From the NCBI RefSeq assembly GCF_037080055.1, contig NZ_JBAOJI010000003.1, forward strand, positions 124,001 through 188,000: DNA of 64,000 nucleotides. Reading direction: 5' to 3'. The stretch is from Halovenus sp037080055 (GTDB taxonomy: Archaea; Halobacteriota; Halobacteria; Halobacteriales; Haloarculaceae). Below the pieces are notes generated by a model. It did no database searches. It was not told the origin of the DNA and saw nothing but the letters and a program-made list of their open reading frames with translations. Made by a program: the position numbers and the translations under genes. Positions 1 to 8,312 of the stretch are shown one piece after another; position 1 is the first letter of the stretch, and the number at the start of each line of letters is the position of its first letter.

Positions 1-69
1 TGCATATTCGACTGTCTGTCGGAGTGTCTCCGTCTCAGAGACGGGGACGAGGAGTCGCTCACCGGACAC
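1..69 (-). CDS. Universal stress protein family, N-terminal fragment (cut by window edge)
   Basis: Only the first 23 codons are in the window. From a GTG at 69 the minus strand reads VSGERLLVPVSETETLRQ, which resembles the first beta strand and following helix of UspA-fold proteins (pattern xxRLLVPVxxSxxxxxTVEYA). The frame is open to base 1 and closed by a stop upstream near 101. An AT-rich stretch at about 97-104 sits at the right distance for a leaderless transcript. The gene is divergent from the DUF2103 gene. Family assignment rests on a short peptide and is an inference. Confidence 0.45.
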   Translation of the reverse strand, partial: MSGERLLVPVSETETLRQTVEYA

Positions 70-289
70 CGTCGTCCCTCCGTCGACCACCGGATACGTT
101 TAGTTGCATCGCTGGGCCCTTACATGCCATTGCGAGGGTTTACACGAAAACCATTTCGTTCTCGCAGTGTCATCTCGCTTTCGGGACCCACCACATCCGG
201 GCGGTTGCTATCCGATTGTCAACTCTCACCGAGAATTTCTCGAAGTCTCGAAACGCGGTCCTTATTCGGCTCCTCGGATTATCTCCGGT

Positions 290-1012
290 ATGGAGTGTCG
301 GCAGTGTGCGACCCCGCTCGAACGACCTGGCGATTACTGCCTGGTCTGCCGAACGGCAAACGCCGACACGCTCGTTCTCGAACTCGGCCGCGAACGCGGG
401 ACGGTCACAGCAATCTACGAAGGGGATGTCGTCGGCGCGCGCACGGTCACGACAACCCCTGAGCCGGACGAAGAACAGGTCTCCTCGGAACTGCGCTATT
501 TTGCCGGCCAGATTGCCGACGAGATTCGCCGGAAACGCCCGGAAGAGGTATATGCGACCGGCAACCGCGAGGTGCTTCGTGCAGTTCGCTCGCAGGTGCA
601 TTACTCTTTTTACCGCATCGAGGCCGAGGAACCAATCGAGCACGCCCTCGAACGACAGGGCGAGGCGCCGCTGGAAGTCGTCGAGGCCTCCGTCGCGGAG
701 AAACTCGGCGGCACCCACTCGACACTGATCGGCGGACGAACCGGGCGGGAGGTGCTGGAAGTCGTCGCGGAACATCCCCACGTGAAAAAGATCATTCCCG
801 GCCCCATCGACGCCAGCGGTTCGAGCAGTGACGGCGGCCTCCGGGCGAAGGTCACCCGCGCGGACAACACCGGCAACGTCCGGCTACTCATCCGTGATGG
901 ATCGAGTGTCCAGGAAAACCGGGTCGTGACGACTGCCGACGACCGCGAACTCGGCGAGCGCGTGCGCAAAGACATCAACCAAGCGCTGGTCGAAGCGGAG
1001 TTCAAAGAGTAG
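290..1012 (+). CDS. DUF2103 family protein, predicted metal-binding
   Basis: 240 residues. The N-terminus has a zinc-ribbon-like pair of Cys-x2-Cys motifs (CRQCATPLERPGDYCLVC, residues about 3-20), and the rest is a soluble alpha/beta protein without membrane segments. The start is the ATG at 290: it comes just before the Cys motif, and TTATTC at 262-267 could be its TATA element. The frame stays open further upstream but that part looks non-coding. The family is conserved in archaea next to the L37Ae/Rpo12/Pcc1 group. Its function is not known to me; the context suggests a role linked to translation or RNA. Confidence 0.7.
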   Translation: MECRQCATPLERPGDYCLVCRTANADTLVLELGRERGTVTAIYEGDVVGARTVTTTPEPDEEQVSSELRYFAGQIADEIRRKRPEEVYATGNREVLRAVRSQVHYSFYRIEAEEPIEHALERQGEAPLEVVEASVAEKLGGTHSTLIGGRTGREVLEVVAEHPHVKKIIPGPIDASGSSSDGGLRAKVTRADNTGNVRLLIRDGSSVQENRVVTTADDRELGERVRKDINQALVEAEFKE

Positions 1013-1064
1013 GCGGGTCTGTCTCGCAGGGTTTTTGTAGTCGCTCGGCGGACAATGGTGTACT

Positions 1065-1334
1065 ATGAGTGACGATCAAAACCGGACCGGCAGTGCCGGC
1101 CGCTTCGGCGCACGCTACGGGCGGGTTGCCCGGCGGCGTGTCGCCCAGATCGAGCGAGAGATGGAAAACGCCACCGTCGACGGCGACGACGTAAAACGAG
1201 TCGGCACCGGTATCTGGGTCAACGAGGAGACCGGCGAGAAGTTCACCGGTGGGGCCTACAAGCCCCAGACCCCGGCGGGCAAGACCGTTCGCCGATCGAT
1301 CCGCGCCGCACTCTCCGAGGACGACGACGAATGA
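1065..1334 (+). CDS. rpl37ae: 50S ribosomal protein L37Ae, zinc-ligand-free variant
   Basis: 89 residues, the usual length. L37Ae is a small large-subunit protein that binds 23S rRNA. The conserved N-terminus (AGRFGARYGRVARRRVAQIE) and C-terminus (FTGGAYKPQTPAGKTVRRSI) are intact. The family normally carries a four-Cys zinc ribbon between them. Here residues 36-60 contain no cysteine at all: the first knuckle is ATVDGDD and the second is WVNEETGEKF. The stop overlaps the ATG of rpoP (ATGA), so the two genes are translationally coupled. A T-rich element at 1031-1038 is the likely TATA box. Confidence 0.93.
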   Translation: MSDDQNRTGSAGRFGARYGRVARRRVAQIEREMENATVDGDDVKRVGTGIWVNEETGEKFTGGAYKPQTPAGKTVRRSIRAALSEDDDE

Positions 1335-1465
1335 GCTACAAGTGTTCCCGCTGCAAGCGTGACGTGACGCTCGACGAGTACGGCGGCGTCCGGTGTCCTT
1401 ACTGCGGTCACCGCGTCCTGCTCAAGGAACGCAGCAGGGACATCAAGGAAGTCAACGTCGAATAA
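1331..1465 (+). CDS. rpoP: DNA-directed RNA polymerase subunit P (Rpo12)
   Basis: 44 residues, too short for most ORF callers. The protein reads MSYKCSRCKRDVTLDEYGG and then RCPYCGHRVLLKERSR, with two Cys-x2-Cys pairs forming the zinc ribbon of Rpo12 (eukaryotic Rpb12), which helps assemble the Rpo3/Rpo10/Rpo11 platform of RNA polymerase. The ATG overlaps the L37Ae stop by four bases, and the next gene (Pcc1) starts one base after its stop. This arrangement is the standard haloarchaeal one. Unlike its neighbour L37Ae, all four zinc cysteines are kept. Confidence 0.96.
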   Translation: MSYKCSRCKRDVTLDEYGGVRCPYCGHRVLLKERSRDIKEVNVE

Positions 1466-1466
1466 C

Positions 1467-1709
1467 GTGGCTCACGAGGCTGTTCTCTCCTTCAGCTACG
1501 ACTCTCCCGAGCAGGCTGCTCGGGTTGCCGACTCGATCGACCCCGAACTCGGGGCAATCGACGACGACCGCAGCAGCGTCCGCTCAACCCGCGACGGTGC
1601 CGACCTCGAACTCCTCGTCGAAGCACGCGATCCCGTTGCCCTGCGAGCGGCCGTGAACACGTGGTGTTCGCTGGTGAGCGTCGCCGAATCCGCCGGACAG
1701 ATCGAGTGA
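1467..1709 (+). CDS. pcc1: KEOPS complex subunit Pcc1
   Basis: 80 residues starting at a GTG one base after rpoP. Pcc1 is the dimerising small subunit of KEOPS, which makes N6-threonylcarbamoyladenosine (t6A37) in tRNAs with Kae1, Bud32 and Cgi121. Evidence is size, position after rpoP in archaea, the N-terminal strand AHEAVLSFSYDSPEQAARVA, and the C-terminal helix AVNTWCSLVSVAESA that matches the family pattern of a helix beginning LRAAxNSxLR. It is probably co-transcribed with rpl37ae and rpoP. No other KEOPS gene is in the window. Confidence 0.85.
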   Translation: MAHEAVLSFSYDSPEQAARVADSIDPELGAIDDDRSSVRSTRDGADLELLVEARDPVALRAAVNTWCSLVSVAESAGQIE

Positions 1710-1752
1710 GCAGCGTTCGCCGCGGATTCGTTTCCGAACTCGAAAGCGGGGG

Positions 1753-1758
1753 TTTAAC
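1753..1758 (+). promoter_or_regulatory. TATA element for prefoldin beta
   Basis: TTTAAC in an otherwise GC-rich 74-bp gap, 25-30 nt before the ATG at 1783. That spacing fits a leaderless archaeal transcript and suggests the prefoldin gene has its own promoter in addition to read-through from pcc1. Confidence 0.55.
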
Positions 1759-1782
1759 AGTCCGGGTCCCGAGGTCACTGGT

Positions 1783-2163
1783 ATGCAAGGAAATCTACCA
1801 CCGGAAGCACAGGAAAAGCTCGAGGAACTGCAGGATCTTCAGGAGACCGCACAGGAAGTTGCGGCCCAGAAGCAGGAAGCCGAAACACAGCTCCGAGAGT
1901 CCGAGACGGCACTCGACGAACTCGAGGACATCGAAGGCGAGACCCAGATGTACCAGCAGCTCGGCGAACTCCTCGTCGAGACCGAGTACGACGACGCCAA
2001 AGAAGACCTCGAAGAGAAGGTCAGCAGTCTCGAAGTGCGCGTCGACACCCTCGACAAACAGGAAGAGCGCGTGCAGGAGCAGTTCGAGGAACTGCAGGAC
2101 GAACTCCAGCAGATGCTCGGCGGCGGTCCGGGTGGCGGCATGGGCGGCGCAGGCGGCGCATAA
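1783..2163 (+). CDS. pfdB: Prefoldin beta subunit
   Basis: 126 residues. Prefoldin is a jellyfish-shaped hexamer (two alpha, four beta) that passes unfolded proteins to the thermosome. The sequence is almost entirely coiled coil: an N-terminal helix (PPEAQEKLEELQDLQETAQE), the short beta hairpin region with ETQMYQQLGELLVETEYDDA (residues about 47-66), then a second long helix ending in a Gly-rich tail (GGGPGGGMGGAGGA). The alpha subunit is not in this window. The stop abuts the ATG of the next gene. Confidence 0.95.
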   Translation: MQGNLPPEAQEKLEELQDLQETAQEVAAQKQEAETQLRESETALDELEDIEGETQMYQQLGELLVETEYDDAKEDLEEKVSSLEVRVDTLDKQEERVQEQFEELQDELQQMLGGGPGGGMGGAGGA

Positions 2164-2415
2164 ATGACGACCGAGGGGGACCGCCCCGACGACGAAGAAA
2201 TTGTCCAGACCGCGGCCCGCGCGGCGGAGGACGTGATCTTCGCCCGCTACGCGCGGTCGGACGTTCGCGATTTCGACGTGACTGTCAGCTTCGAAGACGA
2301 GCGTCTGGAAGTCGACATCTATCTCGATGCTGACGACAGCCAGGAGGACCCAGAACAGGTCGCAGACGATGCGATGCTGGCGGCACGGAACGCCGTCGAC
2401 GAACTGCTGGCATAA
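2164..2415 (+). CDS. DUF3194 family protein
   Basis: 83 residues, starting directly after the prefoldin beta stop. It is acidic and soluble, with a helix (DEEIVQTAARAAEDVIFARY) followed by a beta-rich half (FDVTVSFEDERLEVDIYLDA) and a final helix. DUF3194 proteins regularly follow pfdB in archaeal genomes. The zero spacing implies one transcript. No function is established; a link with prefoldin or co-translational folding is inference from context only. Confidence 0.75.
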   Translation: MTTEGDRPDDEEIVQTAARAAEDVIFARYARSDVRDFDVTVSFEDERLEVDIYLDADDSQEDPEQVADDAMLAARNAVDELLA

Positions 2416-2445
2416 CCTTTTGAGCGTTGGGGCGTAAGTTGAGAC

Positions 2446-2982
2446 ATGGAACACGAGGCCACAGTCGAGGGTGTCGGCGTCGGCGTGAGCGACGAAGGCC
2501 CCGGCGCACCGGTCGTTCTCCTCAGCGCGCGCGAGGAGTTGATCCCCATCTTCGTCAGTGCCGACCAGGCCCAGTCGATGCAACTGGCGCTGGATGGGGA
2601 GCCCTTCGAGCGCCCGCTGACACACGACCTGTTCGTCGAGATGGTCGCGGAGTTCGGGGCGGCGATCGATCGGGTTCGCATCGACGATCTGGCTGATGGC
2701 ACCTTCTACGCGAAAATCGATACCGAACAGTACCACGGCGGGGAACGCAAGCAGGCTGTGTTCGACGCTCGGCCATCCGATGGCATCGCACTCGCCCTGC
2801 GCGTCGACTGCCCGCTGATCGTCAGCGACGAGGTGATCGACGAGGCCGGTCGGCCGCCCGATGCCTTCGAGCGCGAGGACGAACTCGACGACGACAGCGA
2901 TCTGGGCGGCGGCTTCGGCGACACCGGCGCCGGTGAAGACTCAGATGTCGACGACTCCGATTTCGGTGACGGTCCGTTCTGA
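2446..2982 (+). CDS. Bifunctional nuclease domain (DUF151) protein
   Basis: 178 residues. The core (residues about 5-135) matches the DUF151/bifunctional nuclease fold: PVVLLSAREELIPIFVSADQ, then a helix ending with the acidic stretch HDLFVEMVAEFGAAIDRVRI, and the signature DARPSDGIALALRVDCPLIV. Family members have been reported with DNase and RNase activity in plants and bacteria. The C-terminal 40 residues are a low-complexity Asp/Gly tail. The last base of its stop is shared with the ATG of the next gene (TGATG), so the pair is coupled. Confidence 0.85.
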   Translation: MEHEATVEGVGVGVSDEGPGAPVVLLSAREELIPIFVSADQAQSMQLALDGEPFERPLTHDLFVEMVAEFGAAIDRVRIDDLADGTFYAKIDTEQYHGGERKQAVFDARPSDGIALALRVDCPLIVSDEVIDEAGRPPDAFEREDELDDDSDLGGGFGDTGAGEDSDVDDSDFGDGPF

Positions 2983-3653
2983 TGAGCTACGACGCACTTC
3001 TCCTCGACTTCGACGGTGTGCTCGTCGACGTACTCCCGGACGAGCACCGCCTGCCGGCCTTCCGCGAACAGATCGCCGGAGAGCTACGGAACCGGTCGAT
3101 TAGTGAGGCCGAGATGGACGACCTCGCGGGCACGCTCGCTCATGGCATCACCTTCGAGGAACTGGGGGAGTTGAGCGAGCAGACTGGACTTCCGCCCGAA
3201 GAACTCTGGCGGGCCCGGGACGATGCTCTCGCCGACGTGCTGGACCGGGCCGCACGCGATGGTCACAAGACTCCCTACGACGACGTGACCACGCTGTCGA
3301 CGCTCGAACAGCCGGTCGGTGTCGTGAGCAACAACCAGACCCGCGTCGTCGAGTCACTGAGCGACCACTTCGAGCTTACTGACCACTTCGGCGCAGTCCG
3401 GGCGCGCGACCCGCATCCGGACAGTCTGAAGGAGAAAAAACCCGAACCCACGTTTTTACGAGACACGATTCGAGAACTCGGCGTCGAGAACCCACTGTTC
3501 GTCGGCGACAAGGAGACAGACATTCAGGCCGGACAGCGAGCCGCCCTCGATACAGTCTTGCTCCGTCGTGAGCACAATGCAACCCGTCAAATCGAGACGG
3601 AGCCAACGTACGAGGTCGAGGATCTCGATGCCGTCGTCGAGTTGTTCCGGTAA
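2982..3653 (+). CDS. HAD-superfamily hydrolase
   Basis: 223 residues with the four HAD motifs: nucleophile motif I DFDGVLVD (residues about 9-16), motif II SNNQ near residue 117, motif III lysine in KEKKPEP, and motif IV VGDKETDIQAG. The helical cap between motifs I and II suggests a C1-cap phosphatase of the phosphoglycolate-phosphatase type. The substrate cannot be read from the sequence. It overlaps the DUF151 gene by one base and sits where other haloarchaea usually keep the RNase P gene for Rpp30. Confidence 0.8.
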   Translation: MSYDALLLDFDGVLVDVLPDEHRLPAFREQIAGELRNRSISEAEMDDLAGTLAHGITFEELGELSEQTGLPPEELWRARDDALADVLDRAARDGHKTPYDDVTTLSTLEQPVGVVSNNQTRVVESLSDHFELTDHFGAVRARDPHPDSLKEKKPEPTFLRDTIRELGVENPLFVGDKETDIQAGQRAALDTVLLRREHNATRQIETEPTYEVEDLDAVVELFR

Positions 3654-3697
3654 GCGCGGTCGTCACCCTGATTGTGCCGGCGCTCCGAGTGCGGACA

Positions 3698-4177
3698 ATG
3701 AAACACCTGCCGAAACATCTGCAACCGCGGTGGCGGTATCTCGCCGTCCTGATCGAGGGGTGGCCCGACGCCGACCTCGACCGCGATCAGTTCCAGCGAC
3801 AGCTCTGGTACAGCGCACAGAATCTGTTCGGGGACGCGGGAAGCGCGGATCTGGATCTCTCCGTCGTTCGGTTCGAGTTCGCCGACGGAGAGGGCGGGGC
3901 GATCGTGCGGACCCGGCGCGGCGAGCAGTCCCGCGGGCGGGCCGCGGTCGCGTGTGTCGAACAGGTCGACGATCAGCCCGTCGGCTTGCGAGTCGCAGGC
4001 GTTAGCGGGACGATCCGTGCCTGTGAAGAAAAGTATATGGGGCGCGGCCGGGAAGACACAGAGCAGAGACACGTCGCGTTCGCAGGCGCTGATCGGCGGG
4101 CGTCCGTCCGCGGATCGCGGGTAGATATCCCCGCGGAGCAGGCGTATACCGGCGCGACGATCCTCGATTGTGAGTAA
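3698..4177 (+). CDS. rnp2: RNase P protein component 2 (Pop5)
   Basis: 159 residues. Pop5 is one of the archaeal RNase P proteins that supports 5' maturation of tRNA. Evidence is the N-terminal KHLPKHLQPRWRYLAVLIEG (family pattern LRxKxRYLxxxI) and the LWYSAQNLFGDAGSADLDLSVVRF and AVACVEQVDDQPVGLRVAGVSGTIRAC regions (read at positions of about 60-110), plus its place one base pair before psmA. I chose the ATG at 3698 because a GTG at 3674 would add eight residues not typical of the family. The usual upstream partner gene for Rpp30 is absent here. Confidence 0.85.
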   Translation: MKHLPKHLQPRWRYLAVLIEGWPDADLDRDQFQRQLWYSAQNLFGDAGSADLDLSVVRFEFADGEGGAIVRTRRGEQSRGRAAVACVEQVDDQPVGLRVAGVSGTIRACEEKYMGRGREDTEQRHVAFAGADRRASVRGSRVDIPAEQAYTGATILDCE

Positions 4178-4179
4178 CT

Positions 4180-4962
<783 letters not shown>

Positions 4963-5033
4963 CTCGACCCGAATCGGTCTGATTTGTGAGAGGTTGCAGT
5001 ATACCCAAGAGGGAGGTACACATATGTACAGGT

Positions 5034-5765
5034 ATGAAACCGCTCGAACGGCCGACATTCAGAACTGAGGCCAGCAAACAGATCTACCAGTACGTCGAGC
5101 GCCACGGGACTGCGGCCCGCCACCAGACCCGAAGCGCGGTCGGACTCTCGTCCGAAGAGTTCGAGGACGAACTCGAATGGCTCATCACGAAGGGATATCT
5201 CGAAGACGAAGGGGGGACGCTGCGGATCGGACTCAACGCGGGGTCGGTCGAGGAACACGTCGGCCCTGATCTCACTTACACCATCAGACCCGCTCGCCAG
5301 GAGGATTTCGAGGGACTGGTCGACACTATCCGTGATGTGACTGCCGAGGACACATACGTCGTCGCCGAGAGCATCGCGGATCGGTTGCTGTACGAGGATA
5401 CCGTCCAGCGACACAACACCGTCGAGTCTCGTGTCTTCTTCATCGCGGCCCACGACGGCGACGTGATCGGTTGGATCCATCTCGATTTGCCACAGTCCGA
5501 TAAACTCCAGAGCACGGCGCAGTTGACTGTCGGCGTCCGGGGAGACTACAGACAGCAGGGGGTGGGCAGCCAGTTGCTCGGCCGCGGACTGGACTGGGCG
5601 GAGGCCAACGGCTACCAGAAGGTGTACAACAGTGTCCCGATGACCAACGACGAAGCGCTGTCCTTCCTCGAATCACACGGCTGGGAGACCGAGGGGATCC
5701 GCCGGGACCACTACACTATCGAGGACGAACTGATCGACGAAGTGATGATGGCCTACACCTTCTGA
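5034..5765 (+). CDS. GNAT N-acetyltransferase with N-terminal winged-helix-like domain
   Basis: 243 residues. Residues about 1-70 look like a small winged-helix domain (ASKQIYQYVERHG, SSEEFEDELEWLITKGYLED). Residues about 80-240 are a GNAT fold with acetyl-CoA motif A GVRGDYRQQGVGSQLLGRGL and motif B NEALSFLESHGWETEG-like region. The start is the ATG at 5034: GTATACC at 4999-5005 is a good TATA element about 30 nt upstream. A Shine-Dalgarno-like GGGAGGT at 5011-5017 instead faces an out-of-frame ATG at 5024. Substrate unknown. A fused DNA-binding-like domain suggests a regulatory acetyltransferase, by inference. Confidence 0.8.
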   Translation: MKPLERPTFRTEASKQIYQYVERHGTAARHQTRSAVGLSSEEFEDELEWLITKGYLEDEGGTLRIGLNAGSVEEHVGPDLTYTIRPARQEDFEGLVDTIRDVTAEDTYVVAESIADRLLYEDTVQRHNTVESRVFFIAAHDGDVIGWIHLDLPQSDKLQSTAQLTVGVRGDYRQQGVGSQLLGRGLDWAEANGYQKVYNSVPMTNDEALSFLESHGWETEGIRRDHYTIEDELIDEVMMAYTF

Positions 5766-5828
5766 TCGAGTATCAATTGGCGCAATGTTGATGTGAGCGG
5801 CCGGAGTTGACACCGCTATCGCGAAGGC

Positions 5829-6671
5829 ATGGATCCAGAGGAGTATTTCGAGCGCGTGATCCGGTTTCTGGAGACAAAAGGCTGGAACACGTCCACGACC
5901 CAGGTCAACGAATCGATCTATATTGTGACGGGAACGCGAAAAAGCGAGACGTACTACGACCGCATGATGACGATGGTCGGCGTCGACGCTGCGACGACGT
6001 TCGGGACAAAACACCTGGAGTATCTCGTCGACGCTGCTGGCGAACACGATGTCGATCAGTTACTGGCGACCTGCCGGGGCGGTGTTGAGGAGGCAGCGAC
6101 CGACCTCCTCGGAGAACAAGACATCGAGTTCATTGATCCCGAGACCATCGACGACGCCTTCATCGATACGTTCGAGGTCGAACGCGAGGACGGACTCTTC
6201 GAGCAGGCGCGAGCCTCGGGTGCGGGATTGTCCGGCCTCGGAGGCACCCAGTTCAGACGCAGCATCGGCTCGCTCCTCTCGCTGTATCTTCTCTCAGCCG
6301 CCGTACTCGGACTCGCAATTGCCGTTCTCGGGACCCTCGCCGGCAACGGTGACCCACTCCCAGCCCTGCTTGCGGGTGGGCTCGTCCTCGTGGGGCCGCT
6401 TCTCGGATTCGTCGGCGCGCTCGGACTCGTCGCGGGCGAGGTCGCTCCGCCCTCACCACTGGGCATCTTTCTGGGCACTCTCTTCGGCTATCTCCTGTTC
6501 GTGATGGTGGTCGGTGCCAGTGGCGGGGTCGCTGGCGTGACCGCTTCGACGGGGCTGTTCGAGTCGACAGCGATGGTCCTCGCAGTGTTCGGGCTTGCAC
6601 TTCCGACCGGTATCGGAGCCGTTGGCGTGGCGTATTCCTCCGTCTCTCTGCGTGGACGGTCGGACGCCTGA
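5829..6671 (+). CDS. Membrane protein with Mrr/restriction-endonuclease-like N-terminal domain
   Basis: 280 residues. Residues 1-120 resemble the shared fold of Mrr-type restriction endonucleases: strand SIYIVTGTRKSETYYDRMM, then EEAATDLLGEQDIEFIDPET, which matches the usual ending where a helix leads to a strand and an Asp-Pro. The expected D-x-n-ExK catalytic set is not clear, so it may be inactive. Residues about 150-275 contain four to five hydrophobic segments (LLSLYLLSAAVLGLAIAVLG, LLAGGLVLVGPLLGFVGALG and others). Function unknown. It is convergent with the next gene, with four bases between stops. Confidence 0.6.
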   Translation: MDPEEYFERVIRFLETKGWNTSTTQVNESIYIVTGTRKSETYYDRMMTMVGVDAATTFGTKHLEYLVDAAGEHDVDQLLATCRGGVEEAATDLLGEQDIEFIDPETIDDAFIDTFEVEREDGLFEQARASGAGLSGLGGTQFRRSIGSLLSLYLLSAAVLGLAIAVLGTLAGNGDPLPALLAGGLVLVGPLLGFVGALGLVAGEVAPPSPLGIFLGTLFGYLLFVMVVGASGGVAGVTASTGLFESTAMVLAVFGLALPTGIGAVGVAYSSVSLRGRSDA

Positions 6672-6675
6672 CCGG

Positions 6676-7590
6676 TTAGTACAACTCGAACTCCGTCTGG
6701 TCGAGATCACCCTCCTCGAACTGATCGAGATAGTAGGCGACGCCGTGCTGGTGGGCGGCCCCGACGATCACGTGAACCTCCTCGACGGTTTCGTTGTGAT
6801 ACTGGACGTACTCCGCCATCCGCTCGTTGCGCGCGTGTGAAAACAACTCCAGTTCGGGGTCGTGGCGACGGAGCCACTCTCGCTCCAGCGGTTGCGGCAG
6901 GAAGGTCCGCTCGTAGTACTGCTGGAGCGCGTGCAGTTTCGAGGGGTCTTCGCTCGCTTCCTGACTCAGCCGAAAGGCTTCGTAGCTGTTGCCGACGGCC
7001 CGGTCCGTGTGGTCGGCGAAGAGATCGGCGGCAATCGCGCCGAGCGTTCGCTCGAACTGTTCTCCGTACATCGCGCTCCCGGCGTCGATCATCGAGAACG
7101 TTCTCTCTCTGAACTCCGTGACGAACTCGCCGAGATCCATCGAGACGCTCTCGACTCCCTCGTAAAAGGCGTCGAACTCCGAGGCTTCGTCGAGTTCCTC
7201 GCAGGCGGCTGTCGCCCAGAGGTAATCGTCCATCTCGCAGACGCCAGCCATCTCCTCGAAGTACATCGAGCGGATCCCCTGCTCGCAGTAGACGACGGCA
7301 CCACGGTCGAGAAATCGTGTCACGTACTCGCGCAGGGACTCCCGTTCCGGCGTACTCCCGGCGTGTGTGACCCCGTGGACGTGCATCGAATGCCCATCGA
7401 CAGTGACCGTCGTCCCCGGCAGCCCATCGGGTGGGGACTCCCCTGCCTGTCGCTCGGCAATCGAAGACTCCCAGATCTGCTTCGCCCGGAAATACCCTTC
7501 CTCCTCCGAGTCCGCACCGACGACTGCCGCCAGATCCGCCAGCGTCTCCGTATTCCGGATCGTCTCGATCTGATCACCCGGCTCGCGCAT
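6676..7590 (-). CDS. TraB/TIKI-superfamily-like protein, unknown function
   Basis: 304 residues, soluble, no signal peptide. The N-terminal part has HVHGVTHAG followed by a helix and GAVVYCEQGIRSMYF. The C-terminal end has EVHVIVGAAHQHGVAYYL. This layout (a GxxH-like strand, a strand ending in Glu and a basic residue, and a late VGxxHxxGV motif) resembles the TIKI/TraB/EreA-ChaN superfamily. No membrane segment is present, unlike classic TraB. Assignment is by pattern only. The ATG at 7590 lies divergent from nothing close; the phosphoesterase gene is on the same strand behind it. Confidence 0.5.
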   Translation of the reverse strand: MREPGDQIETIRNTETLADLAAVVGADSEEEGYFRAKQIWESSIAERQAGESPPDGLPGTTVTVDGHSMHVHGVTHAGSTPERESLREYVTRFLDRGAVVYCEQGIRSMYFEEMAGVCEMDDYLWATAACEELDEASEFDAFYEGVESVSMDLGEFVTEFRERTFSMIDAGSAMYGEQFERTLGAIAADLFADHTDRAVGNSYEAFRLSQEASEDPSKLHALQQYYERTFLPQPLEREWLRRHDPELELFSHARNERMAEYVQYHNETVEEVHVIVGAAHQHGVAYYLDQFEEGDLDQTEFELY

Positions 7591-7651
7591 ATCCGAACTA
7601 CGGTTCCCGCGGCCATTAATTCGGGGTTAGATAGCGACTCGGCTCGGTACG

Positions 7652-8143
7652 CTACCGCAGGTCGTGAAACGTGGCGTCACCAGTCTCCGTGTCTAAGACA
7701 ACGCCAGCGGGCGGTTCTGACTCGTCCGAATCGGTGCCGATGCCGCCGGGATTGATGCGGACGGTGTCACCAACCTTCTCGTGCACCCTGGTGTGGGTGT
7801 GACCGTGGAATACGTAATCGTAGTTGCCCGAATCGACGAGTGCGTCGATAATGGGGTTGCTCGTGCCGTGATAGACGGCGATCCGGGCCCCACCCAGTGA
7901 GAGTTCACCCATCTCGCCGAGATACGCGCCGAAATTCCGGATCGCGTCACCGAGTGCCCACTCGCCGTCGTTGTTGCCGCGGACGGCATAAAAATCGAAG
8001 TCCTGGTTGAACTTCGAGGCTGAGAAGGGGGCGACGATGTCACCACAGTGGACGACTGCGTCGACTTCGTCGGTGAGCAACTCGACTGCTGATTCGATCA
8101 CGTCCTGATTGTCGTGGGTGTCAGCCACGATTCCGACTTTCAT
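7652..8143 (-). CDS. YfcE/MJ0936-type metallophosphoesterase
   Basis: 163 residues. It carries the calcineurin-like motifs DTHDN (residues about 8-12), VVHCGDIV, VRGNNDGE, and GHTHTRVHEK, which bind two metal ions and hydrolyse phosphodiesters. Length and motif spacing match the small YfcE/MJ0936 class. The frame remains open to 8293 but the ATG at 8143 gives the family N-terminus MKVGIVADTHDN, so I use it. It is divergent from mutY across 170 bp. Physiological substrate unknown. Confidence 0.9.
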   Translation of the reverse strand: MKVGIVADTHDNQDVIESAVELLTDEVDAVVHCGDIVAPFSASKFNQDFDFYAVRGNNDGEWALGDAIRNFGAYLGEMGELSLGGARIAVYHGTSNPIIDALVDSGNYDYVFHGHTHTRVHEKVGDTVRINPGGIGTDSDESEPPAGVVLDTETGDATFHDLR

Positions 8144-8312
8144 ACTCCGGTGTTCTCCCGATCCGAGTATCAATCTTTGTGACAACGCTGCTCCGATCGA
8201 CACACGTTCAGAAATGTCGGAGCCTCGATCTGCTACTCCGACAAATGTCGAGTCCGCGGCCGGCCGGGCTGAGACCACCACACCCAAGTCCACTCACTCC
8301 AACCGCCACTGT

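Noticed and set aside
104..289. Upstream extension of the DUF2103 frame
   Set aside because: No family match and codon use unlike the body of the gene; ATG 290 precedes the Cys motif.
1795..2736. 313-residue frame on the minus strand antisense to pfdB, DUF3194 and DUF151 genes
   Set aside because: Shadow of strongly biased GC-rich codons; the plus-strand genes have clear families and normal operon spacing.
8109..8312. Extended MutY N-terminus
   Set aside because: Overlaps the divergent phosphoesterase start region; MSEGVPNVFEDVE is a normal start.
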